64,000 nucleotides of DNA from Streptomyces aculeolatus (GTDB lineage Bacteria > Actinomycetota > Actinomycetes > Streptomycetales > Streptomycetaceae): NCBI RefSeq assembly GCF_020400605.1, contig NZ_JAINRD010000031.1, forward strand, positions 33,231 to 97,230, given 5' to 3'. Below are positions 8,138-15,864 of this stretch, piece after piece. Both the position numbers and the translations under genes were made by a program. Within the stretch, counting starts at the first letter, position 1; every line of letters starts with the position of its first letter. The notes below the pieces were generated by a model. That model had not been told where the DNA came from, did not search any database, and saw only the letters and a list, made by a program, of their open reading frames with translations.

Positions 8138-10387
8138 TCAGGCGAACAGCTCCGGGATCGTCCGCTCGTACGTCTCCCGCAGCTCCGCCAGCGGAATGCC
8201 GAAATGGCCCTGGACCTCGACGGCGTCCCCGTCGACCACGCCGATCCGCGCCGCCGGCAGGCCCCGCGCGCCGCACATGTCGGTGAACCGCATCTCCTCG
8301 CTCCGCGGCACCGCGACCACCGCGCGCCCCTGCGACTCCGAGAACAGGAACACCGCCGCCTCCAGCCCCTCGGACACCACCAGCCGCGCGCCGTGGCCGC
8401 CCTTCAGGCAGGACTCGACCACCGCCTGGACCAGCCCGCCGTCCGACAGGTCGTGCGCCGCGTCGATCATGCCGTCGCGGGAGGCGGAGATCAGGATCTC
8501 GGCGAGCAGCCGCTCCCGCTCCAGGTCGACGGCCGGCGGCAGCCCGCCCAGGTGCTCGTGGACCACCTGCGACCAGGCCGACCCGCCCAGCTCCTCCTTC
8601 GTCTCGCCGAGGAGGTAGAGCAGTTGGCCCTCCTTCGCGAACGCCATCGGCGTGCGCCGCGCCACGTCGTCGATCACGCCGAGCACGCCGACGACCGGCG
8701 TCGGGTGGATCGGCTGGTCGCCGGTCTGGTTGTAGAGGGAGACGTTGCCGCCGGTGACCGGCGTGCCCAGGGTGCGGCAGGCGTCGGCCAGGCCGCGGCA
8801 CGCCTCGGCGAACTGCCACATCCCCGCCGGGTCCTCCGGCGAGGGGAAGTTGAGGCAGTCGGTGACCGCGAGCGGGCGGGCGCCGGTGGCGGCGACGTTG
8901 CGGTACGACTCCGCCAGCGCCAGCTGCGCGCCCGCGTACGGGTCGAGCTTGGCGTACCGGCCGTTGCCGTCGGTGGCCAGCGCGACGCCGAGGCCGGTCT
9001 CCTCGTCGATGCGGATCATGCCGGAGTCCTCGGGCTGCGCCAGGATCGTGTTGCCGAGGACGAAGCGGTCGTACTGCGAGGTGATCCACGACTTGTCCGC
9101 CTGGTTCGGCGAGCCGACGAGCCGCAGCACCTGCGCGCGCAACTCGTCGCCCGCCGCGGGGCGCGGGAGCTTCGCGGCGTCGTCGGCCTGGAGCGCGTCG
9201 AGCCAGGCGGGGCGGGCCATCGGCCGCTCGTAGACCGGGCCGTCATGGGCGACGGTGCGCGGCGGTACGTCGACGATCTGCTCGCCGTGCCAGTAGATCT
9301 CCAGCCGGTCGCCGTCGGTGACCTCGCCGATGACGGTGGCGGTGACGTCCCACTTCTCGCAGATGGCGAGGAAGCGGTCGACCTTCGCGGGCTCCACGAC
9401 CGCGCACATCCGCTCCTGCGACTCGCTCATGAGGATCTCCTCGGGCGAGAGCGTCGCGTCGCGCAGCGGTACGACGTCGAGTTCGACGCGCATGCCGCCG
9501 GTGCCGTTGGAGGCCAGCTCGGAGGTGGCGCAGGAGAGCCCGGCCGCGCCGAGGTCCTGGATGCCGACGACGAGGTCCTCGTGGAACGCCTCCAGGGTGC
9601 ACTCGATGAGCAGCTTCTCCTGGAACGGGTCGCCGACCTGGACGCTGGGGCGCTTGCTGGGCTTGGCGTCGTCGAAGGTCTCGGAGGCCAGGATGGAGGC
9701 GCCGCCGATGCCGTCGCCGCCGGTCCTCGCGCCGTAGAGGATGACCTTGTTGCCGACGCCCGCGGCCTTGGCGAGGTGGATGTCCTCGTGTCGCATGACG
9801 CCGACGCAGAGGGCGTTGACCAGCGGGTTGCCCTGGTAGCAGGGGTCGAAGACGACCTCGCCGCCGATGTTGGGCAGGCCCAGGCAGTTGCCGTAGCCGC
9901 CGATGCCGGCGACGACGCCGGGCAGCACGCGCTTGGTGTCGGGGTGGTCGGCGGCGCCGAAGCGCAGCGGGTCCATCACGGCGACGGGGCGGGCGCCCAT
10001 GGCGATGATGTCGCGGACGATGCCGCCGATGCCGGTGGCGGCGCCCTGGTAGGGCTCCACGTACGAGGGATGGTTGTGCGATTCGACCTTGAACGTGACG
10101 GCGTAGCCCTGGCCGACGTCGACGACGCCCGCCTGCTCGCCGATGCCGACGAGGAGGGCGTCGGAGGGCGGGGCCTTGTCGCCGAACTGCTTGAGGTGCA
10201 CCTTGCTCGACTTGTACGAGCAGTGCTCGGACCACATGACCGAATACATGGCCAGTTCGGCACCGGTCGGGCGGCGGCCGAGGATCTCGCGGATCTGCTC
10301 GTACTCGTTCTGCTTCAGCCCGAGTTCGGCCCAGGGCTGCTCGGCGCCGGGCGTACCGGAGGCATGCTTGACGGTGTCGAGGGTCAC
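8138..10387 (-). CDS. purL: Phosphoribosylformylglycinamidine synthase II
   Basis: A 749-residue small-type PurL, the synthetase subunit of FGAM synthase. It converts FGAR, ATP and ammonia (delivered by PurQ through PurS) to FGAM in the fourth step of purine synthesis. The N-terminal 'MWSEHCSYKSSK' and later 'FKVESHNHPSYVEPYQGAATG' are diagnostic, and 'HDLSDGGL' lies in the second AIRS-like half. The length fits the PurSQL (non-fused) type. It starts with GTG preceded by GAAGGAGCG; the start overlaps by four bases the stop of a 33-codon ORF that itself overlaps purQ. It is followed by a strong hairpin. Confidence 0.97.
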   Translation of the reverse strand: MTLDTVKHASGTPGAEQPWAELGLKQNEYEQIREILGRRPTGAELAMYSVMWSEHCSYKSSKVHLKQFGDKAPPSDALLVGIGEQAGVVDVGQGYAVTFKVESHNHPSYVEPYQGAATGIGGIVRDIIAMGARPVAVMDPLRFGAADHPDTKRVLPGVVAGIGGYGNCLGLPNIGGEVVFDPCYQGNPLVNALCVGVMRHEDIHLAKAAGVGNKVILYGARTGGDGIGGASILASETFDDAKPSKRPSVQVGDPFQEKLLIECTLEAFHEDLVVGIQDLGAAGLSCATSELASNGTGGMRVELDVVPLRDATLSPEEILMSESQERMCAVVEPAKVDRFLAICEKWDVTATVIGEVTDGDRLEIYWHGEQIVDVPPRTVAHDGPVYERPMARPAWLDALQADDAAKLPRPAAGDELRAQVLRLVGSPNQADKSWITSQYDRFVLGNTILAQPEDSGMIRIDEETGLGVALATDGNGRYAKLDPYAGAQLALAESYRNVAATGARPLAVTDCLNFPSPEDPAGMWQFAEACRGLADACRTLGTPVTGGNVSLYNQTGDQPIHPTPVVGVLGVIDDVARRTPMAFAKEGQLLYLLGETKEELGGSAWSQVVHEHLGGLPPAVDLERERLLAEILISASRDGMIDAAHDLSDGGLVQAVVESCLKGGHGARLVVSEGLEAAVFLFSESQGRAVVAVPRSEEMRFTDMCGARGLPAARIGVVDGDAVEVQGHFGIPLAELRETYERTIPELFA

Positions 10388-10485
10388 GCTCGCTCGCTCC
10401 TTCGCGCGCGGAGGTTCAGTCGGTCGTGGCTCAGGGCGCGAACTCGCTCCCTCGCCGTTCCGGTGTCGAGGGGCGTGCGCGTCAT
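10384..10485 (-). CDS. Possible 33-residue coupling peptide between purQ and purL
   Basis: A small ORF fills the purQ-purL spacer exactly. Its ATG overlaps the purQ stop (ATGA) and its stop overlaps the purL start (GTGA). The product is basic, reading 'MTRTPLDTGTARERVRAL' and ending 'RARRSERA'. No homology is evident. The DNA contains repeated gagcgag-type half-sites, so it could equally be an intergenic repeat that happens to be open. If translated, it would keep ribosomes moving from purQ into purL. This is a structural observation only. Confidence 0.35.
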   Translation of the reverse strand: MTRTPLDTGTARERVRALSHDRLNLRARRSERA

Positions 10486-11162
10486 GCGTGGACCAGCCTC
10501 TTGAGGATCGAGGTGAAGAAGGCCAGGCCGTCGGTGCGGCCGGTGCCGACGAGGGCTTCGACGGCGTGCTCGGGGTGGGGCATGAGGCCGACGACGTTGC
10601 CCGCCTCGTTGGCGATGCCGGCGATGTCGCGCAGCGAGCCGTTGGGGTTGCCGTCCAGATAGCGGAAGACGACGCGGCCGGTCGCCTCCAGCTCGTCGAG
10701 CGTACGTTCGTCCGCGGTGTACCGGCCGTCGATGTTCTTGAGCGGGATGTGGATGTCCTGGCCCGCGGCGTAGTCGGCGGTCCAGGCCGTGCCGGCGTTC
10801 TCCACCCGGAGCTTCTGGTCCCGGCAGATGAAGTGGAGGTGGTTGTTGCGCAACATCGCGCCGGGCAGCAGATGAGTTTCCGTGAGCACCTGGAAGCCGT
10901 TGCAGATGCCGAGGACCGGCATACCGGACCTGGCCTGCTCGACGACCGTATCCATCACGGGCGCAAAGCGGGAAATGGCACCCGCGCGCAGATAGTCCCC
11001 GTAACTGAAACCGCCCGGCAGCACGACCGCGTCGACCTGCCGCAGATCCTTGTCCCGGTGCCAGAGCGAGACCGGCTCGGCGCCCGCCAGCCGAACCGCC
11101 CGCAGCGCGTCGCGGTCGTCGAGAGATCCCGGAAAGGTGACGACGCCGATACGAGCGGTCAC
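10482..11162 (-). CDS. purQ: Phosphoribosylformylglycinamidine synthase I (glutaminase)
   Basis: A 226-residue class I glutamine amidotransferase that supplies ammonia to PurL. The catalytic Cys lies in 'MPVLGICNGFQVLTE', the oxyanion region in 'VLPGGFSYGDYLRAG', and the His-x-Glu of the triad in 'LMPHPEHAVEALVG'. The GTG at 11162 is supported by the immediate start of the fold ('TARIGVVTFPGS') and by the 4-base overlap with the purS stop. It sits in the purS-purQ-purL operon and overlaps a 33-codon ORF at its 3' end. Confidence 0.97.
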   Translation of the reverse strand: MTARIGVVTFPGSLDDRDALRAVRLAGAEPVSLWHRDKDLRQVDAVVLPGGFSYGDYLRAGAISRFAPVMDTVVEQARSGMPVLGICNGFQVLTETHLLPGAMLRNNHLHFICRDQKLRVENAGTAWTADYAAGQDIHIPLKNIDGRYTADERTLDELEATGRVVFRYLDGNPNGSLRDIAGIANEAGNVVGLMPHPEHAVEALVGTGRTDGLAFFTSILKRLVHA

Positions 11163-11428
11163 TTCGCCTCTCCCCGGTGCGCGACTTCCTCGACACGTAC
11201 GGTGAAGTCCTCGATGACGGTGTTCGCAAGGAACGTCTCGGCCATTGTGTTGATCTGCTCGAGGGCGGCGTCGTCGACCGGTCCCTCCACTTCGAGCTCG
11301 AAGCGCTTGCCCTGGCGGACGTCGGCGATCCCGGCGAAGCCGAGGCGCGGCAGCGCACGCTGCACCGCCTGTCCCTGAGGGTCGAGGATCTCCGGCTTGA
11401 GCATGACGTCGACTACGACGCGGGCCAC
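11159..11428 (-). CDS. purS: Phosphoribosylformylglycinamidine synthase subunit PurS
   Basis: An 89-residue small subunit that bridges PurQ and PurL in the FGAM synthase complex. It has the expected pattern 'VVVDVMLKPEILDPQGQAV' and 'RQGKRFELEVEG'. It starts with GTG preceded by CTGGAG and is the first gene of the operon. Its stop overlaps the purQ start (GTGA). A perfect 16-bp palindrome lies 59 bp upstream of the start and may be an operator. The length is normal for the family. Confidence 0.95.
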   Translation of the reverse strand: MARVVVDVMLKPEILDPQGQAVQRALPRLGFAGIADVRQGKRFELEVEGPVDDAALEQINTMAETFLANTVIEDFTVRVEEVAHRGEAK

Positions 11429-11753
11429 TGGCTACTCCAGGTAAGGGTTGTGAAGAAGCGGTGACGACAGCGTACCTTGCGGACAAATCTACCCGGGTAG
11501 ATATGCGCCGGGCCGGTTACGGTTCCGCATCGCCCGTGATATCCACTTGGGTAAAGGGTCGAATAAAAGTAGGGTCCGCATTGCGACGTGACACGCGGGC
11601 CCATTTGCTCGGCTTCCGCAACTGAATCCGTCGCGATACAAATGGTAAAGCACTGATCAAAAATGAGCCGGCGCTCCCGCAGCCCCGGTCTTCCGCGCAG
11701 GTCGCGCGGCGGGCGGGAAAGCGGCAGGCGCGACCGACGGAAGGACCGGTTTC
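11429..11753. other. Divergent intergenic region purS / lsrL-type gene
   Basis: This 325-bp stretch has lower GC than its surroundings and no coding ORF I can support. It must hold the promoters of the purSQL operon (leftward) and of the lsr2-like gene (rightward). Besides the palindrome at 11487-11502 it contains A/T-rich patches such as 'aataaaagtag' near 11562 and 'atcaaaaatgag' near 11656, which are unusual here and suit binding by Lsr2-type proteins. Confidence 0.5.
11487..11502. promoter_or_regulatory. 16-bp perfect palindrome upstream of purS
   Basis: The sequence atctacccgggtagat is a perfect palindrome centred 66 bp upstream of the purS start codon, in an AT-richer stretch. It has the size and symmetry of a dimeric repressor site. 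No regulator is identified. It could control purS or the divergent lsr2-like gene, whose start is 252 bp away. Confidence 0.4.
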
Positions 11754-12071
11754 GTGGCGCAGCGCGTAGTGGTCAGCCTCTTCGACGACATCGACGGCGG
11801 AGAAGCGACCGAGACGGTCAACTTCGGACTCGACGGGAAGTCGTACGAGATCGATCTCAATGCCTCGAACGCCAAGAAACTGCGCAGCACGCTCGCGCCC
11901 TTCCTGCGCGCCGGGCGGAAGCAGGCGGCGTCGGGCCGGGCGTTCACCCGCACCGACATCGCGCCCAACCCCGCCACCGTGCGCGCCTGGGCCGGGTCGC
12001 AGGGCATGGAGGTGCCGGCCAGAGGGCGCATCCCGAAGAAGGTCTACGAGGCGTTCGAAGCCGCCCACTGA
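11754..12071 (+). CDS. Lsr2-family nucleoid-associated protein (LsrL type)
   Basis: A 105-residue H-NS-like xenogeneic silencer. The N-terminal dimerisation domain (1 to about 60) begins 'MAQRVVVSLFDDIDGGEATETV' (part) and has 'FGLDGKSYEIDLNA'. The C-terminal DNA-binding domain ends 'VRAWAGSQGMEVPARGRIP', where the Arg-Gly-Arg motif inserts in the minor groove of AT-rich DNA. It starts with GTG preceded by GGAAGGA. It diverges from the canonical paralogue at 24898: the linker is shorter and 'AGSQGMEV' replaces 'AKEQGYEV'. Its position next to purSQL matches lsrL (SCO4076) of S. coelicolor from memory. It probably binds DNA together with or alongside Lsr2. Confidence 0.9.
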   Translation: MAQRVVVSLFDDIDGGEATETVNFGLDGKSYEIDLNASNAKKLRSTLAPFLRAGRKQAASGRAFTRTDIAPNPATVRAWAGSQGMEVPARGRIPKKVYEAFEAAH

Positions 12072-12170
12072 CACTGCCGCCGGTCGCGCGCACGACCGCG
12101 CGTACAACCGTGCGCCGGCCGCGCATCCGGCCGTCCGCCGGGCCGTCTTGGGGCCGTTCGGCGGCCCGGC

Positions 12171-12201
12171 TTGCCATCTGCCCCCGGGGATCCGATAGAG
12201 T
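12171..12201 (+). promoter_or_regulatory. Possible tRNA promoter
   Basis: TTGCCA (12171-12176) and TAGAGT (12196-12201) are separated by 19 bases and end 36 bp before the first tRNA gene. A second TAGAGT at 12339-12344 lies at a similar distance before the second tRNA gene, though without a clear -35. The spacing is longer than ideal, so this is tentative. Confidence 0.35.
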
Positions 12202-12237
12202 CGGGGCACGCGCCAAGGGGAGAACCCCCGAGGCCAC

Positions 12238-12309
12238 GCGGGTGTAGCTCAGTAGTAGAGCGCCCTCTTTCCAAGAGGGAGGCGCAGTGTGCGATTCCTG
12301 TCACCCGCT
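12238..12309 (+). tRNA. tRNA-Gly(UCC), atypical T arm
   Basis: A 72-base tRNA-like sequence with a perfect 7-bp acceptor stem (gcgggtg/cacccgc), a perfect D stem (gctc/gagc) and a perfect anticodon stem (ccctc/gaggg) around the loop tttccaa, giving anticodon UCC (glycine). The T arm is abnormal: the expected stem halves cagtg and cctgt pair at only one or two positions, and the loop is tgcgatt instead of ttcgatt, so psi55 is replaced by G. The D loop is agtagta, with A at position 18 before G19. CCA is not encoded. It is either a degenerate or a specialised glycine tRNA; an intact tRNA-Gly(GCC) follows 73 bp downstream. Confidence 0.75.
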
Positions 12310-12382
12310 CCGCCACAGAAGCCCTGTTGATTGTGGGGTAGAGTGGAGCACGCGCCGGACGATGAGAGTCGTTCGGATGCAC

Positions 12383-12455
12383 GCGGACGTGGCTCAGTTG
12401 GTAGAGCATCACCTTGCCAAGGTGAGGGTCGCGAGTTCGAATCTCGTCGTCCGCT
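12383..12455 (+). tRNA. tRNA-Gly(GCC)
   Basis: A 73-base canonical tRNA: acceptor gcggacg/cgtccgc, D stem gctc/gagc with loop agttggta (G18-G19 present), anticodon arm tcacc-ttgccaa-ggtga giving GCC, and T arm gcgag-ttcgaat-ctcgt. The 3' CCA is not encoded. It decodes the GGC and GGU glycine codons, which dominate in this genome. A strong terminator follows directly. Confidence 0.97.
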
Positions 12456-12461
12456 CAGTGG

Positions 12462-12490
12462 AGGGCCCCGGCTTCGGCCGGGGCCCTTTT
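12462..12490 (+). terminator. Rho-independent terminator after the tRNA-Gly genes
   Basis: An 11-bp perfect stem (12462-12472 with 12477-12487) closed by a ttcg tetraloop and followed by a short T run. It lies 6 bp after the second tRNA. This is the clearest intrinsic terminator in the window. Confidence 0.92.
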
Positions 12491-12584
12491 CGTGTTCCCG
12501 GAAGTCCGCCGCCATGACATCTGTCATCGCGTCCGATGACAGCGTGCACTGCACCCGCGGCCGCGGCGGCGGAAGCCTGAAGAC

Positions 12585-13610
12585 ATGGTCAGTGCACAGG
12601 AGAACGTGATCAGCGCCGCAGGGCTGCGGCGCACGTACGGGGACTTCGAGGCGGTGCGGGGCGTCGACTTCGCCGTCCGCCGGGGCGAGTTGTTCGCCCT
12701 GCTCGGCACCAACGGCGCCGGCAAGACCTCCACCGTCGAGCTGCTGGAGGGGCTGGCGGAGCCCAGCGGGGGCGAGGTGCGGGTGCTGGGGCGCGACCCG
12801 TACCGCGAGCGCGGGCGCGTACGCCCGTACACCGGCGTGATGCTCCAGGAGGGCGGGATGCCCTCGCAGCTCACGGCCGCCGAGACGGTAAGGATGTGGG
12901 CCGGCTGCACCGCGCGGCCCCGCCCTGTCGCGGAGGCGCTGGAACTGGTCGGGCTCTCCGACCGGCGGGACGTACGGGTGTCGCAGTTGTCCGGCGGCGA
13001 GCGGCGGCGCCTGGACCTGGCGCTCGCGCTGCTCGGCCGGCCCGAGGTGCTCTTCCTCGACGAGCCGACCACCGGCCTCGACGCCGAGGGGCGGCACGCG
13101 ACGTGGGAGCTGGTGCGCGAACTGCGCGCCGGCGGCACAACGGTGCTGCTCACCACGCACTACCTGGAGGAGGCGCAGGAGCTGGCGGACCGGCTGGCGA
13201 TCATGGCCGGCGGGCGGATCGCCGCGGCCGGCACCGTCGAGGAGATCGTCGGCGCCCACCCGGCCACCGTCTCGTTCCGGCTGCCGGTCGGCTGGCTGCC
13301 GGGCGACCTGCCGCCGCTGCCCGCCCTGGGCGTGACGGGGCACGAGCTGGCGGGGACGAGCGTACGGCTGCGTACGGACGCGCTGCAGCGGACGCTGACC
13401 GGGCTGCTGCTGTGGGCGCAGGACAACGGCGTGGAGCTGGCGGGTCTGGACGCCCGCTCGGCGTCGCTGGAGGAGGCGTTCCTGAAGATCGCGGGCGCCG
13501 CGGAGGACGACCGCAGGGCGGGGGCAGCCAAGCGGCGCGAGAAGGGCGCCGGGCCGCCCGCGGCGCGCGCCGCCGACGTGGTCCGTACCGACGAGAGGAA
13601 CGCCCGATGA
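12585..13610 (+). CDS. ABC transporter ATP-binding protein
   Basis: A 341-residue ABC ATPase of the drug/lipid exporter (DRA/CcmA-like) class. Walker A is 'GTNGAGKTS' (41-49), the signature 'LSGGERRRLDLALALLG' and Walker B 'VLFLDEPTTGLD'. A C-terminal extension of about 110 residues follows the nucleotide-binding domain, as in antibiotic and YhaQ/NatA-type exporters. The ATG at 12585 is followed by the normal N-terminal strand. Its stop overlaps the permease start (ATGA), so the two are coupled. The following two-component genes probably control or respond to this exporter. Its substrate is unknown. Confidence 0.93.
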   Translation: MVSAQENVISAAGLRRTYGDFEAVRGVDFAVRRGELFALLGTNGAGKTSTVELLEGLAEPSGGEVRVLGRDPYRERGRVRPYTGVMLQEGGMPSQLTAAETVRMWAGCTARPRPVAEALELVGLSDRRDVRVSQLSGGERRRLDLALALLGRPEVLFLDEPTTGLDAEGRHATWELVRELRAGGTTVLLTTHYLEEAQELADRLAIMAGGRIAAAGTVEEIVGAHPATVSFRLPVGWLPGDLPPLPALGVTGHELAGTSVRLRTDALQRTLTGLLLWAQDNGVELAGLDARSASLEEAFLKIAGAAEDDRRAGAAKRREKGAGPPAARAADVVRTDERNAR

Positions 13611-14428
13611 CCGCCACCACCACCGCCGGCCCGCAGCCGCACCTCGACGACCGCGCCGCCGACGTCCCGGGCCCGCTCGCCCGGCTGGCCGCGATCGGGC
13701 GGGCCGAGCTGACGCTGATGTGGCGCAGCAAGCTGGTGCTCTTCGGCGCCCTGGTCACCCCGGCGGGCTTCGCGTTCGCGACCCGGTCGACGGTCGAGGA
13801 GCTGGACCTGTCCGACACCGGCCTCACCGCGGCCACCGTGGTGCTGCCGAGCGCAATCGTCTTCGCGCTGATCTTCGTGGTCTACGCGAACCTCGTCATC
13901 GTCTACGTCGCCCGCCGCGAGGAACTCGTCCTCAAGCGGCTGCGCACCGGCCTGCTCACCGACCGCGAACTCCTCGCCGGCGCCGCGCTGCCCGCCCTGT
14001 GCGTGGCCCTGGCACAGTGCCTGGTGCTGGCCGTCACCGTGAGCCTGGCAATGGACTCGCCCGCGCCCGAAGCGCCGCATCTGGCGGTGCTGGGGGTGCT
14101 GCTGGGGATGGCGATGCTGACGGTGCTGGCCGCGGCGACCGCGGCGGTGACAAAGTCGGCCGAGAGTGCACAGTTGACGAGCATGCCGCTGCTGCTGGTG
14201 TCGATGTTCGGCTCGGGGCTGTTCGTGCCGTTCGAGGTGCTGCCGGACTCGGTCGCCGAGGTGGCGCAGCGGCTGCCGCTGTCGCCGGTGGTGGAGCTGG
14301 TGCGCGGCGGCTGGACCGGGGAGCTGGGCGGCGGCGCCGTCCTCGAGGCGCTCGTCGTGGCGGTGGCGTGGACGGCCGCGGGGGCGTGGGCGGTGCGCCG
14401 GTGGTTCCGGTGGGAGCCGCGCGCGTGA
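13607..14428 (+). CDS. ABC transporter permease (ABC-2 type)
   Basis: A 273-residue ABC-2 membrane subunit with six predicted helices. It begins 'MTATTTAGPQPHLDDRAAD', followed by an amphipathic segment 'ELTLMWRSKLVLFGALVTP' and helices starting at about 70, 105, 140, 170, 200 and 240. It pairs with the ATPase immediately upstream, whose stop codon it overlaps by 4 bases, to form an exporter in the cytoplasmic membrane. The conserved 'SMPLLLVSMFGSGLFVPFEVLP' and 'PLSPVVELVRGGW' are typical of DrrB/YvfS-like permeases. Its stop overlaps a GTG of the histidine kinase frame. Confidence 0.9.
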   Translation: MTATTTAGPQPHLDDRAADVPGPLARLAAIGRAELTLMWRSKLVLFGALVTPAGFAFATRSTVEELDLSDTGLTAATVVLPSAIVFALIFVVYANLVIVYVARREELVLKRLRTGLLTDRELLAGAALPALCVALAQCLVLAVTVSLAMDSPAPEAPHLAVLGVLLGMAMLTVLAAATAAVTKSAESAQLTSMPLLLVSMFGSGLFVPFEVLPDSVAEVAQRLPLSPVVELVRGGWTGELGGGAVLEALVVAVAWTAAGAWAVRRWFRWEPRA

Positions 14429-14553
14429 GCGGGGCACGCGCGGTCGTGCGGCCGCCGGCAGACGGTGGGCGTACGGTACGGCCGTACGCGGCGATCACGC
14501 CGGGTGGAGCGGGCGGGGCGCGCAGGACGAGCGGGGCGGAGGTGACGTACGGG

Positions 14554-15864
14554 ATGGCCGAGCCGGATGCGGACGCGGGCCCCTTCCGGGACCCCGAGCC
14601 GACCGCGGGCCCGGCCGCGGAGGCCGGGCCGGGAGGCGGCGTACTGCGCTGGCTGCAGCGCGCACGGCGCATGAGCGGGCCCGAGCGCTGGCGCCACTAC
14701 ACCGTCTCCACCATGTACTTCCTCGCGCTCTTCGAGGCCGTGCTGATCGGCGTGTGGCTGAGCAACACCCGCGACGGCATGGGCACGGTCCCGTTCGCCG
14801 TCGTGGTCGTGCTGCTCCTCGCGCACCTCACGATGCAGATCAAGCTCTCCCTCACCGCCCCCTTCCTCGGCGCCGCGGGGCCCACCGGCCGGCTGGTCGC
14901 CCTGCACCTCGCCATCGTCTCGGCGCTGCTGGCCGCCGCCCTCGCGCTGCGCGCCGCGGACCGGCTGGATCCGGCGGAGCTGGGGCCGTTCCTGGTGTGG
15001 GTGCTGATGTTCGCCGCCGGGCCCGTGGTGCTGGCGCTGCCGCTGCGCACGAGCGGGATCGTCGTCACGGCGCTGTGCGCGGCCACGCTGCTGGCCGCGG
15101 CGGTCGTCGGGCCGCGCGAGCAGTGGCTCGCCGTCACCGCGGCCACCACGGCGCTGGGCGCGCCCTTCATGGGGCTCACCTACCGCGCCTCCGCGTGGGG
15201 CGTGAAGCTCGTCGACGAACTCGACGCCGCACGCGCCGCGCAGGCGCGGCTGGCCGTCGCCGAGGAGCGGCTGCGCTTCGGCCGCGACCTGCACGACGTC
15301 CTGGGGCGCAACCTCGCCGTCATGGCGCTCAAGAGCGAGCTGGCGGTCCAGCTCGCGCAGCGCGGCCGGCCCGAGGCCGCGGACCAGATGGCCGAGGTGC
15401 AGCGCGTCGCGCAGGAGTCGCAGCGCGAGATCCGCGCGGTCGTACGCGGCTACCGCGCCGCCGACCTGCACGCCGAGCTGGCCGGCGCCCGCGCCGTACT
15501 GCGCGCGGCCGGGGTCGACTGCGCGGTGGACGAGACGGACCTGACGGCCCCGGGCAGGCGGGTCGTGGTGCCGGAGGGGGCGCAGTCGGCGCTGGCGTGG
15601 GTGGTCCGCGAGGGCACGACGAACGTGCTGCGGCACGCGGACGCCCGTATGTGCACGATCATCCTGCGGGCCGCGGACGGCGCGGCGGAACTCGTCATGG
15701 ACAACGACGGCGCCCAGGACTCCGAGCCCGGCACCCCCGCCGACGGCGCCGGGCTCACCGGGCTGCGGGAGCGGCTGGCGGCCGTCGGCGGCACGCTGAG
15801 CGCACAGCGCAGGACCGGCGGGCGGTTCCGGCTCGCGGCCCGTATCGACCTGGAGGCGTCGTGA
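14554..15864 (+). CDS. Sensor histidine kinase (DesK/NarX-like)
   Basis: A 436-residue membrane histidine kinase. About five or six helices (roughly 55-210) form the sensor. The HisKA_3 dimerisation helix has the phosphorylated His in 'LRFGRDLHDVLGRNLAVMALK' (part), and the ATPase domain ends with 'GAGLTGLRERLAAVGG' as the G box. The ATG at 14554 was chosen because GGAGGTGA lies 8 bases upstream. A GTG at 14425 that overlaps the permease stop is an in-frame alternative adding 43 residues. It is followed by its response regulator with a GTGA overlap. This ABC-exporter plus DesKR-like arrangement is common in Streptomyces; the signal may be membrane state or an exported compound. Confidence 0.88.
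   Translation: MAEPDADAGPFRDPEPTAGPAAEAGPGGGVLRWLQRARRMSGPERWRHYTVSTMYFLALFEAVLIGVWLSNTRDGMGTVPFAVVVVLLLAHLTMQIKLSLTAPFLGAAGPTGRLVALHLAIVSALLAAALALRAADRLDPAELGPFLVWVLMFAAGPVVLALPLRTSGIVVTALCAATLLAAAVVGPREQWLAVTAATTALGAPFMGLTYRASAWGVKLVDELDAARAAQARLAVAEERLRFGRDLHDVLGRNLAVMALKSELAVQLAQRGRPEAADQMAEVQRVAQESQREIRAVVRGYRAADLHAELAGARAVLRAAGVDCAVDETDLTAPGRRVVVPEGAQSALAWVVREGTTNVLRHADARMCTIILRAADGAAELVMDNDGAQDSEPGTPADGAGLTGLRERLAAVGGTLSAQRRTGGRFRLAARIDLEAS

Noticed and set aside
7880..10504. A long plus-strand frame opposite purL (874 codons)
   Set aside because: It is the antisense shadow of purL third-position GC bias; purL has diagnostic motifs.
11429..11753. A purine riboswitch ahead of purS
   Set aside because: No purine aptamer three-way junction or conserved core can be drawn; only a DNA palindrome is evident.
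12238..12490. A phage or element attachment site at the tRNA genes
   Set aside because: No integrase, no duplicated tRNA 3' end and no element boundary are visible nearby.
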